Below, piece after piece: positions 25,140-32,824 of a stretch of DNA of 64,000 bases. A model generated the notes under the pieces. The model searched no databases. It worked only from the letters and a program-made list of their open reading frames with translations, and was not told the DNA's origin. Origin of the DNA: Chitinophaga jiangningensis (GTDB lineage: Bacteria > Bacteroidota > Bacteroidia > Chitinophagales > Chitinophagaceae). The stretch's first letter is position 1; each line of letters starts with the position of its first letter. The translations under genes were made by a program, and so were the position numbers. Location of the stretch: positions 248,001-312,000 of the forward strand of contig NZ_FRBL01000007.1 of assembly GCF_900142605.1 (NCBI RefSeq), written 5' to 3'.

Positions 25140-25147
25140 CAAATATA
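25140..25147 (-). promoter_or_regulatory. putative -7 promoter box of the XRE-cupin gene
   Basis: TATATTTG on the minus strand fits TAnnTTTG and ends 5 bp before the start codon. If used, it would give a leaderless transcript. Confidence 0.35.
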
Positions 25148-25182
25148 ACTCTCTATCTTTACGGGAACATAAATTAACCTCG

Positions 25183-25749
25183 ATGTTTAATTTCGGCCAA
25201 ATTCTGACCATTACCTTTACATTATTTGCGGTGATAGATATCCTGGGATCTATACCCATATTGGTATCCCTGAAGGAGAAGCTGGGCCATATTGATGCCG
25301 GCAAGGCTACGCTGGCTTCAGGGGTGCTGATGATATTGTTCCTGTTGGCGGGAGAGCCGTTTTTAAGGCTGATGAGTGTGGACGTGCATTCCTTTGCGGT
25401 GGCGGGTTCCATCGTAATTTTTGTGATCGGCCTGGAGATGATCCTGGGCATTGAACTTTTCAAGAGTGAAAAAGATGCGAAGGCGGGTAGTATTGTGCCG
25501 ATTGCGTTCCCGCTGGTAGCGGGTTCCGGTACTTTGACCACGATTATGTCGCTCAAAGCTAACTTTGACGAGGCCAATATCCTGGCGGGGATTGTGCTGA
25601 ACCTGACGCTGGTGTATATTGTACTGCGGTCCCTAAGCTACATAGAACGCTTGCTGGGTAAGGCCGGGCTGATGGTGATCCGTAAATTTTTCGGGGTAAT
25701 CCTGCTGGCGATAGCGGTAAAAATATTTAAGGCGAATATCAATCTATAA
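25183..25749 (+). CDS. MarC family integral membrane protein
   Basis: A 188-residue inner-membrane protein with six predicted helices. I start at the ATG at 25183, where the first helix begins (FGQILTITFTLFAVIDILGSIP), because the longer frame runs through the divergent regulator gene. The motifs 'FAVIDILGSIPI', 'VIGLEMILGIELF' and 'PIAFPLVAGSGTLTTIMSL' are standard for MarC/UPF0056. The family is found in most Gram-negative bacteria and its function is unsettled; the old multiple-antibiotic-resistance link is not supported. It diverges from the XRE-cupin gene with 48 bp between starts. Confidence 0.92.
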   Translation: MFNFGQILTITFTLFAVIDILGSIPILVSLKEKLGHIDAGKATLASGVLMILFLLAGEPFLRLMSVDVHSFAVAGSIVIFVIGLEMILGIELFKSEKDAKAGSIVPIAFPLVAGSGTLTTIMSLKANFDEANILAGIVLNLTLVYIVLRSLSYIERLLGKAGLMVIRKFFGVILLAIAVKIFKANINL

Positions 25750-25797
25750 TGTAATTTGGGATTATAAGGTTTAAAATGTAGTTTTGCCGTCCTTTAT

Positions 25798-25869
25798 GGC
25801 CTCGTAGTACAATGGATAGTATAAGAGTTTCCGAAGCTCCAGATCCAAGTTCGATTCTTGGCGAGGCTA
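25798..25869 (+). tRNA. tRNA-Arg (anticodon CCG)
   Basis: A 72-base cloverleaf can be folded by hand. The acceptor stem is GGCCTCG / CGAGGCT (first pair G-U), the D stem GTAC/GTAT, the anticodon loop TTCCGAA with anticodon CCG, and the T arm CCAAG-TTCGATT-CTTGG. The first pair of the anticodon stem (A-C) is a mismatch. The discriminator base is A and CCA is not encoded. The anticodon reads CGG arginine codons. A terminator hairpin follows directly. Confidence 0.92.
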
Positions 25870-25876
25870 CAAAATG

Positions 25877-25898
25877 AACCCGGCTTTAAGCCGGGTTT
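25877..25898 (+). terminator. intrinsic terminator after tRNA-Arg
   Basis: AACCCGGCTT / AAGCCGGGTT is a compact perfect stem followed by TTTTG, eight bases after the tRNA end. Confidence 0.8.
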
Positions 25899-25929
25899 TG
25901 TATTTAACCCACTTTAAAGCCTATACTTA

Positions 25930-26820
25930 ATGAAATTTAAAGCTATTTCGCTTAGCCTTTGCGCCGCTATGGGTATTGCAGGGCAGGTGTATGCACAGGG
26001 ACTTGAAGCGACTATGGCAGGCGGCAACAGCACCTCTTATACATTGCGTTTAACCGGTACAGGTGCGGTGCCGACTTCCGGTTCTGGCCTTGAGCTGGCC
26101 CACACCACTAACGGTGACGGTATAAAAAACAGCTATATACAGTCATATGACCGCAGTAATAATACCTGGCTGCCTTTGAATCTCGAGTCCTCGTTGATCC
26201 GTACATTAAACCGTGTTACCATCAGTAATAGTACGGACGATGGTTTTACACCTTTGCAAGTTAACGGTGCCGTTAAATCATACGGAGGTAACTTTCGGGC
26301 ATTTACTGCCAATGTGATATATGGTTATGGCACAGTGGATATTGCGGAAGATGGCAACCGCCGTGTGTTTATGGGGTTCTGCAAGGGGCCTGGGATTGAA
26401 GAGTACGGGACGTTTGGTGTGGTGGATAATAGTGGAAACGAACGGGGCTTATACATAGTAAGGGCTAATGGGAACGTCGGTATCGGTACCACTGTTCCTA
26501 AATCCAAATTATCCGTAAATGGTAATATCACTTGCCAGCGGGTAAAAGTCACCATTGATCCTCAGGAATGGGCCGACTTCGTTTTCGCCCCCGACTATCA
26601 ACTTCCAACATTGACTGAACTCGAAAACTATATCCGGCAGCATCAACATCTCCCCGATATACCAACCGCGGCAGAAGTAGCAAAGAATGACGTAGACCTT
26701 GGAGAGATGAATAAAAAATTATTGCAGAAAGTAGAGGAGCTGACGTTATATATCATACAGCAACAAAAGGAAATTGAAGCACTGAAAGATTGGAAACAGC
26801 AGGTGGAATCAAAAAAATAA
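25930..26820 (+). CDS. secreted tail-fibre-like protein
   Basis: A 296-residue exported protein (signal peptide to about residue 22, MGIAGQVYAQG). Its middle part is a Gly/Ser/Asn-rich beta region with 'GNVGIGTTVPKSKLSVNGNI', and the C-terminal 90 residues carry 'EWADFVFAPDYQLPTLTELE', 'HQHLPDIPTAAEV' and a coiled coil (KKLLQKVEELTLYIIQQQKE). This arrangement is very common in Bacteroidota and resembles phage tail-fibre C-terminal modules, where the final helices trimerise. The probable role is a surface or secreted fibrous protein. The ligand is unknown. It is a single-gene unit closed by a terminator. Confidence 0.75.
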   Translation: MKFKAISLSLCAAMGIAGQVYAQGLEATMAGGNSTSYTLRLTGTGAVPTSGSGLELAHTTNGDGIKNSYIQSYDRSNNTWLPLNLESSLIRTLNRVTISNSTDDGFTPLQVNGAVKSYGGNFRAFTANVIYGYGTVDIAEDGNRRVFMGFCKGPGIEEYGTFGVVDNSGNERGLYIVRANGNVGIGTTVPKSKLSVNGNITCQRVKVTIDPQEWADFVFAPDYQLPTLTELENYIRQHQHLPDIPTAAEVAKNDVDLGEMNKKLLQKVEELTLYIIQQQKEIEALKDWKQQVESKK

Positions 26821-26840
26821 CACCTGTTAATTCACTGTAG

Positions 26841-26871
26841 AGCCGCCACAAGAAATGCTTGTGGCGGCTTT
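26841..26871 (+). terminator. intrinsic terminator after the tail-fibre-like gene
   Basis: AGCCGCCACAAG / CTTGTGGCGGCT is a 12-bp perfect stem with a five-base loop, followed by TTGTATTTT. Confidence 0.85.
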
Positions 26872-27007
26872 GTATTTTAAAATTCAGTCAAACTTTTCGA
26901 AGTAAAAATGTAAATTAGGTAACTGTTTGATTTTTGTGACCCGATAGGACACACTCTTTTTATTGAAAACCGTATTTCCATTTTTAACCATATCAACCTA
27001 CTCAACC

Positions 27008-28123
27008 ATGACAACTTTGCGCATTGGGGGATTAGATGGATTTAGATTTCTGGCTATCTCGCTGGTGGTACTGTTCCATTATTATGTCCGCTGGGCTCCT
27101 CCTTACATTGATCAGTCCTATTATCCTTATGGAAATGCCTACAGTAACCCTTTCTTTGAGCATGGGCATATGGGTGTCCAGTTCTTTTTTATGATCTCTG
27201 GCTTTGTGACTTTCCTGAGCATTGAAAAGTGTCTGTCATTGAAAGAGTTTATGCAAAAGCGTCTTATCAGGCTCTGGCCCCCACTGTTATTATGCAGCGT
27301 GGTGACTTTTGTATTTGTAGCCATGGAGGATCCTGTGAATAAATTCCCGTTTCATAAAAGCGTGTTATCCTTCCTGCCCTCGCTTACGTTTACGGATCCT
27401 TTAGCATGGCAGTATATATTGCGGGATCCGGATATTGCACTCATTGATGGAGTTTACTGGTCATTACTGGTAGAGATGAAATTTTACCTGTTAATAGGGT
27501 TTATGTATTTCCTGATTTCCCGCAAGCATATACTCAGGTCCTGGAACATACTGCTGATAGGGCTTTTATGTCTCCATTACCTGGCAAAATTCAGTGGATT
27601 TTCTCCCTTGCAGTTGCTGGATAAAGCTGCAGGCTTATTGTTTTTTTATGAGCATATGCCATTCTTTACGCTCGGTATTTGCTTTTATGACTTTTATGTG
27701 GGAAAGAAGTTGAAGGTTGCATATATAATCCCTGTTTTATTGCTGATTAGTTCTATGCAGGACTTCGATTGGATTAGTCTTACGATGCTGGCTGTTATGC
27801 TATTGCTGTTCCTTGCGCTGGTAATGGACTGGCGGGTAATCAGGCCAATGGAATGGAGCGTTTTCAGGAAAGTTGGGGTGGTTAGTTACACGCTGTATTT
27901 GTTACATCAGAATATCGGTTTGATCCTGATTGATAAAATATGCGGCTGGATACAAAATCCAGCGGTGTATGCCTGGGTGCCTGTGGTGGTGTATGGAATG
28001 ATTGTGGGAGTGGCGCTATTGTTATTTGACTATTTCGAATTGCCGGTGAAGCGGGTGTTGACGGAATGGTTATTCCGGCCGAAGGTATCTTCACCACAAA
28101 TAAAAAAACCAGCCTTCGACTGA
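27008..28123 (+). CDS. acyltransferase family 3 (OafA/NodX-like) membrane protein
   Basis: A 371-residue inner-membrane acyltransferase with about ten helices. The ATG at 27008 precedes the family start 'LDGFRFLAISLVVLFHYYV', which contains the catalytic-type His; a TTG 45 bases upstream is less likely. Further motifs are 'HMGVQFFFMISGFVTFLS' and 'KRLIRLWPPLLLCS' with the conserved Arg-x-x-Arg region. Such enzymes O-acylate surface sugars from acyl-CoA. It is not within the polysaccharide cluster (9 kb away), so its target is open. The stop codon lies within the region of a bidirectional terminator. Confidence 0.88.
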   Translation: MTTLRIGGLDGFRFLAISLVVLFHYYVRWAPPYIDQSYYPYGNAYSNPFFEHGHMGVQFFFMISGFVTFLSIEKCLSLKEFMQKRLIRLWPPLLLCSVVTFVFVAMEDPVNKFPFHKSVLSFLPSLTFTDPLAWQYILRDPDIALIDGVYWSLLVEMKFYLLIGFMYFLISRKHILRSWNILLIGLLCLHYLAKFSGFSPLQLLDKAAGLLFFYEHMPFFTLGICFYDFYVGKKLKVAYIIPVLLLISSMQDFDWISLTMLAVMLLLFLALVMDWRVIRPMEWSVFRKVGVVSYTLYLLHQNIGLILIDKICGWIQNPAVYAWVPVVVYGMIVGVALLLFDYFELPVKRVLTEWLFRPKVSSPQIKKPAFD

Positions 28124-28136
28124 AGGCTGGTTTTTT
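28103..28136. terminator. bidirectional terminator between the acyltransferase and the T9SS cargo gene
   Basis: AAAAAACCAGCCTTC / GAAGGCTGGTTTTTT with a short loop serves both convergent genes. Its left arm overlaps the last codons of the acyltransferase gene. Confidence 0.88.
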
Positions 28137-28151
28137 AAATATATGATAGTC

Positions 28152-31025
28152 TTATCTGGCCATCATAACCGGTATAGTACATATTTTGCCCTGTGGGGTG
28201 GATACGGTTACATATACCATGCCTGCGGCTCCTTTCAGCGGCACCCTTTCATGGAAAGTATCTTTCACATTAAGGTAGCCCCGTTCATAGATTTTCCTGC
28301 CGGCACCGTCTGTGATGGTAATAACCAGGTTTTGTTTTTCTGAGAAGAAGGCGTGGACCATTACGAAATCTGTTGCCGGGTTTGGATAGATTTTCATATC
28401 CAATTTCCGGGTAACTTCCTCTGGTATGCCGGTGAGAAGTTGCTGCTTCCAGACAAACGGCGCGCTCTCAGCGGAGAGTTTCGTGCCTTCGATGGTAGCG
28501 TATATACGTATCCGTGATTTGGCGTAGCGGATGCCGGTGGTGTTGCCGTATTTAAGCGGCACCTGCCAGTCGTAGTTACCAGTGTTGGTAAGATTAGCGG
28601 CGATCGTAGTCCAGGTGGCACCGTCATCGTCCGATACGTCAATCGCTATAAGCGATGATCCAATGTTTTGTGCATCCCATTTAATGGGGTAGCTTACTCC
28701 GGTTTGAAGGGTATCATCAATAGTAGGCTTCAGGATGATAAGCGAAGGAATGTTTTCACTTGTTCTGATGGTAAAGTTTTGCTGGGTGACAGAAATAACA
28801 TTATCTGCTTCTTCAGCTATTACGCGAAGCAGGCATTTGTTGTTGATTTCTCCCAATAATCTGGCTGCAGTCGTTCTGGTGCCGCTGATCTTGGATGGAA
28901 TAGTCCATTCGTAGGTTCCGGCGATAGCAGGCATCCTGTCTACCGTTTGCCATGTTTTACCACTATCCAGACTTAACTGGATTTTTACTGAATCCTCCAA
29001 ATTGACGGACGACCACTTAACTTCGAATGTATTACCGCTGGTGAGCACTTCCCCGCCAGTAGGTGATTTTAGAAAAAGCCTGGTAATATTTGAGCGGCCA
29101 GCGAATCCATCGAAAATGCCACCGGTATATTTGGATAAATCGGAAGACGGTGCGGCAAGTACCTTTACGACTTTATCTAATGTATCTGTTAACACGGGTG
29201 AACCTGTAGACCTCACCATTAAATAAACCACCGCTCCTGCGTTAACAGGAGTATTCCAATTTAATGTGGATACTTTGGCAGAAGTCATAACTGTAGCAGA
29301 ATTCCAGCTCAATTTATTATCAACTGAATAAAATAACTGGATACTATCCACACCAAAAGAATTCACTTTTATTCCTATTGCCTGTTTTTCAAAAATATAA
29401 TCTGGTACACGATCCGCACTCATCGCCAATGATCTCTTTCTTATCGAGAGACTTCCTGGAATGATGGCATAAATATCTGCATCTTGTGCCGAGGCAATCT
29501 TCAGCATGCATCCGTCTGTTACAGTATCCTCAACTACCCACGTTGCTTTCCTGAGAACCGCGGGTAATTTTCGGAAAATGGTATCCCAGGAAATTCCATT
29601 ATTCAAGGAACGAAAGATATCTACTGAATCGACATCATTACTTAGCCATGTTATATCCAGGCTTGCACCTGCCAGAATTGTGGCGCCTGGCTGTGGTAGG
29701 AGATATCTTATTTTACCGCGGTTACTACTACTCATAACAGCACCATCGTACGAGCTGCCTTTATATTTATAAGGGTTGGAGATGGCCAAAGGAGTAATTG
29801 TTACGGGATCAGTGCTGATTGCTACCATTGCGGGATTGGCGACATCAACTACTTTGAAGTAAACGCGATTCAGCACTCCTTTCGGAATGGACCAATTTAG
29901 TGAACGCCTTTGTGCAGGCACATTATTCGCAATTGCTATCCAATTGCTGCTATCACTTGAGTAATACACATTCACAGCTAGTACCCCTATTGCATCCCAT
30001 CGAATTGGCCATACCGTTCCTTCATATGCAATACCGGGTGATTCAGGCAAACTTAATACCTGATCTCTTACGAATATTTTCTCTGAATGAAGATAAACAG
30101 TTGTATCCGCCGTATTCACTAATTTTAGGTGGAAATAATGCAACGGTGCAGCCTGTACTCTCCACGTATAGGCTTTCTCTACTGCCTGAATATTTGTGAT
30201 TGGTTTCCAGGTTTTCAAACTGTCAACTGAGTAAAGCAGCGCAAGGTTGGCAATATCCTTACAGGTCCATCTGATAGTAATAGTATCGCCAATTATGACC
30301 GTATCGGTAGGTTGAGGATATACCAGGCCAATTTCAGGACGGAGAAGCTTGCTGCTATGATTCATCGAAAAACCATCGTAAGGTCCCCCGCGATATTTTG
30401 CGGTTAAGGCTGTTGGAGCTGATGTTACAACTATTTGGACGGTATCAAATATGCTGGCATCGCTTACATCTTCAACTTTCAATGTACAAATTTGCCCGGC
30501 GTAACCAGGCAATGAAATCGGATAACTGGTGCGGGCATTTGCAAGATTAGTTGCGATCGTGGTATAGGCAGTACCAGTAGTATAACTCAATTTTACGTTG
30601 AGTACGGAGGAGCCTTGCCAGGATAAACTAACCGGGCTTCCCTGAGGGCCGGTCCGGTTAATCATATTTTTATTCCATTTCAGGCTCTTAGGCAGAATTG
30701 TAATTGGGCCAATCACGCTCGAAATAGCCGGGTCTAACACGTCGGAAATCCTGATATATCCATTTTGGGTAGGCACTTGTGGTACAGTCCAATTGTATTT
30801 CAGCGCGGTAGCCGGATAGGTTGCTGTTATAAGGGACCAGTTTTGTTGATTGTCTGCTGAGTATTCAATTTTTATATTATCCAGGTTCGAATATTGCCAG
30901 GTAATCTCCTTTATGATCCCAGCTGACAATACTGATCCTGGGGAAGGACCTGTTAAAGATAGCGCCTGCCCCCATACTGCTATATGAAATAGCACAAGTG
31001 CTATGCTCAGTGTAAAGATTTTCAT
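28152..31025 (-). CDS. large secreted repeat protein with T9SS type A C-terminal sorting domain
   Basis: A 957-residue exported protein. After the signal peptide (to about residue 20, VWGQ) come at least seven Ig-like modules of about 100 residues resembling the Kre9/KNH-type 'P..GxxxxxGxxxxIxW....VxxVxIxYSxDxGxxWxxI' repeat. Short linkers of the form K-Y-x-G-x-x-(Y/F)-D-G recur at residues 210, 420 and 632, so the protein is built of super-repeats of about 211 residues, each with two modules. The last 75 residues (MKIYPNPATDFVMV ... IPVMMAR) form a type A type-IX sorting domain, so it should be exported across the outer membrane. It lies 27 bp behind the SUMF1-like gene. Confidence 0.85.
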   Translation of the reverse strand: MKIFTLSIALVLFHIAVWGQALSLTGPSPGSVLSAGIIKEITWQYSNLDNIKIEYSADNQQNWSLITATYPATALKYNWTVPQVPTQNGYIRISDVLDPAISSVIGPITILPKSLKWNKNMINRTGPQGSPVSLSWQGSSVLNVKLSYTTGTAYTTIATNLANARTSYPISLPGYAGQICTLKVEDVSDASIFDTVQIVVTSAPTALTAKYRGGPYDGFSMNHSSKLLRPEIGLVYPQPTDTVIIGDTITIRWTCKDIANLALLYSVDSLKTWKPITNIQAVEKAYTWRVQAAPLHYFHLKLVNTADTTVYLHSEKIFVRDQVLSLPESPGIAYEGTVWPIRWDAIGVLAVNVYYSSDSSNWIAIANNVPAQRRSLNWSIPKGVLNRVYFKVVDVANPAMVAISTDPVTITPLAISNPYKYKGSSYDGAVMSSSNRGKIRYLLPQPGATILAGASLDITWLSNDVDSVDIFRSLNNGISWDTIFRKLPAVLRKATWVVEDTVTDGCMLKIASAQDADIYAIIPGSLSIRKRSLAMSADRVPDYIFEKQAIGIKVNSFGVDSIQLFYSVDNKLSWNSATVMTSAKVSTLNWNTPVNAGAVVYLMVRSTGSPVLTDTLDKVVKVLAAPSSDLSKYTGGIFDGFAGRSNITRLFLKSPTGGEVLTSGNTFEVKWSSVNLEDSVKIQLSLDSGKTWQTVDRMPAIAGTYEWTIPSKISGTRTTAARLLGEINNKCLLRVIAEEADNVISVTQQNFTIRTSENIPSLIILKPTIDDTLQTGVSYPIKWDAQNIGSSLIAIDVSDDDGATWTTIAANLTNTGNYDWQVPLKYGNTTGIRYAKSRIRIYATIEGTKLSAESAPFVWKQQLLTGIPEEVTRKLDMKIYPNPATDFVMVHAFFSEKQNLVITITDGAGRKIYERGYLNVKDTFHERVPLKGAAGMVYVTVSTPQGKICTIPVMMAR

Positions 31026-31052
31026 CAGTATATGAAATAAATGGATGGGAGA

Positions 31053-32567
31053 TTAGTTTTCTGCAGGTGCTGATCTCACTCCTCTGAAACCGGAGTTACC
31101 GTCGGTATTCATATAGGTGCCATACATACCGCTTACAAAGTTTGACTTCAAACCATAAGCAGTAGTTTCCTCTACCCAAGTTGTAATGTTCGTATACCTA
31201 TAGGAAGAGTTGATATATCCATCACCATGTGTGCTATAGGTTAAATCTGGCTTTGGCACACAAAATTCCACATACTCACTCAAATTAGTGGTAAGATCCT
31301 GAATTCCATAATAGGAGCTGGCCGAGGAGATTCTGGTGCTATTAGGAGTTGCAAATATACCTACACGAAGCGGGCCGCTACCACCATCACCACCACTTAT
31401 TTTAAAGGCAGTCGGAGGAACAGCGAAGGTGGAAGTAATAGTTTCTGTTCCATTTTCCTCGCCGCTCAATGTTAAAGTAATGGTATTGGTAGGTGGACTT
31501 GTAAGGCCGACAAACGTCCCCCCTGCATTTTCAAAAGCCACGGGTGCAAGTGGTCCTCTACATGCTTTTTCAAATTCCAGCTCTGACATAGGCCTTAATC
31601 CGGCCCAGTCTGCAAATGCATAAATATTCTTCGCAAGAGCTGTTAAATAATTGCATGCCCTGTCAGGACGTGTAGCCAGAAATACGCTATCCTGGCGTGA
31701 TATAGTAAATCTGTTTCCGGGATTAACGGGAAATAATTGTTGTCCAAGTATCAGCAGGTAGGTGGAGGCTGTTTGTCCATAATTCGCGTCGGTGGAATCC
31801 AAGGAGATAGTGTTAAGAAAGTCAGCAAACTGTCCTTGAGAGGTTTCATACTTCATACAATAGAAAGGTTTGTAACCTGTGGGATAGTCGGCATTATCTA
31901 TTATTCCATCCGAATTTTTATCGAGTCCCCTGATTCCATCCACCCGGAATGCGGGTGACGTACTTCCATTAAGTGGTGTTCTCACCATGGGATCAGACAA
32001 CGTATCATTAATAATCAGGTATTCATAACCGTAAGCTGCATTTCGCAGGTTGGTGGCCATATTATAGCCATCAGGCTTGGCTCCGTCTCCCACGGCGAAT
32101 GAACCACCGGGCACATATACCATTTCCGTTGCGAATACTCTTACTTCAATATCGGAAAGATTGCTAATACCATCAGATCCGTAGTTCCAAAGAATTTTCA
32201 CCTTTGTGAGGAGGTTATCACCATTACCCTTTTGTACCCTGTAGATAAAAGCACCTTTTTTATCTGCGGGTACAGTTATTTTCATTTGTGCATTGGAGGA
32301 ATCAATTGTATTACCATTCACACTAAAGTTGGCATGTCCCCAGTGACCATTTGGCTTTTTGAATTTAACAATTACCCAGGCAGCATCCCAGTTAATGTCA
32401 TCTCTCCAGGAATTGCTCCATGACAGGTCAAAATTAATCAATACTGACTTATTAACAGTATCGGTGTCGGTGAGCGCCACCTTCTGAACCAGTATATTAT
32501 TGCTGTATACGTTAAAAGCGATACAGATTAGTAGCACAATATTTACCAATGTAAAAATTCGTTTCAT
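31053..32567 (-). CDS. secreted SUMF1/FGE-fold domain protein
   Basis: A 504-residue exported protein. Residues 1-22 are a signal peptide, about 25-145 an Ig-like beta domain ('FDLSWSNSWRDDINWDAAWV'), and the remainder an FGE-sulfatase/SUMF1 fold: 'MVYVPGGSFAVGD', 'FYCMKYETSQGQFADFLN', 'FADWAGLRPMSELEFEKACRG' and the C-terminal 'GNSGFRGVRSA'. I see no clear pair of catalytic cysteines of true formylglycine-generating enzymes, so it is probably a structural or binding version, like SUMF1-fold gliding or adhesin-associated proteins. It is co-transcribed with the T9SS cargo gene downstream. Confidence 0.82.
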   Translation of the reverse strand: MKRIFTLVNIVLLICIAFNVYSNNILVQKVALTDTDTVNKSVLINFDLSWSNSWRDDINWDAAWVIVKFKKPNGHWGHANFSVNGNTIDSSNAQMKITVPADKKGAFIYRVQKGNGDNLLTKVKILWNYGSDGISNLSDIEVRVFATEMVYVPGGSFAVGDGAKPDGYNMATNLRNAAYGYEYLIINDTLSDPMVRTPLNGSTSPAFRVDGIRGLDKNSDGIIDNADYPTGYKPFYCMKYETSQGQFADFLNTISLDSTDANYGQTASTYLLILGQQLFPVNPGNRFTISRQDSVFLATRPDRACNYLTALAKNIYAFADWAGLRPMSELEFEKACRGPLAPVAFENAGGTFVGLTSPPTNTITLTLSGEENGTETITSTFAVPPTAFKISGGDGGSGPLRVGIFATPNSTRISSASSYYGIQDLTTNLSEYVEFCVPKPDLTYSTHGDGYINSSYRYTNITTWVEETTAYGLKSNFVSGMYGTYMNTDGNSGFRGVRSAPAEN

Positions 32568-32640
32568 AGCAGGGATATCTTATTCAAAATAGAAAATTTA
32601 AATTAAGATAAATGAACGGCTTTGTCATAAAAAAGACGCG

Positions 32641-32648
32641 CAAAACTA
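32641..32648 (-). promoter_or_regulatory. putative -7 promoter box of the SUMF1-like gene
   Basis: TAGTTTTG on the minus strand fits TAnnTTTG and lies 73 bp before the start codon of the SUMF1-fold gene. Confidence 0.35.
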
Positions 32649-32752
32649 TCTTGTCAGTGTAACTTTCATAATATCCATCCGAATAGCCTCCTTTGCCACA
32701 TAAACTATAATATGAAGGCAAAAAATTAATATCAGGTCCATTTTATTTTCCC

Positions 32753-32760
32753 TAACTTTG
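32753..32760 (+). promoter_or_regulatory. putative -7 promoter box of the DUF4838 gene
   Basis: TAACTTTG fits TAnnTTTG and lies 64 bp before the ATG at 32825, in the divergent region shared with the SUMF1-like gene. Confidence 0.4.
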
Positions 32761-32824
32761 GGCAACTCAGTAGTATTCATCCTATTCTCCCCTACCACCA
32801 CTTTATTACCGTTAATTATTACTC

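Noticed and set aside
31053..32567. True formylglycine-generating enzyme (sulfatase activator)
   Set aside because: The fold is SUMF1-like, but I see no clear catalytic cysteine pair and no sulfatase gene nearby; a structural or binding role is more likely.
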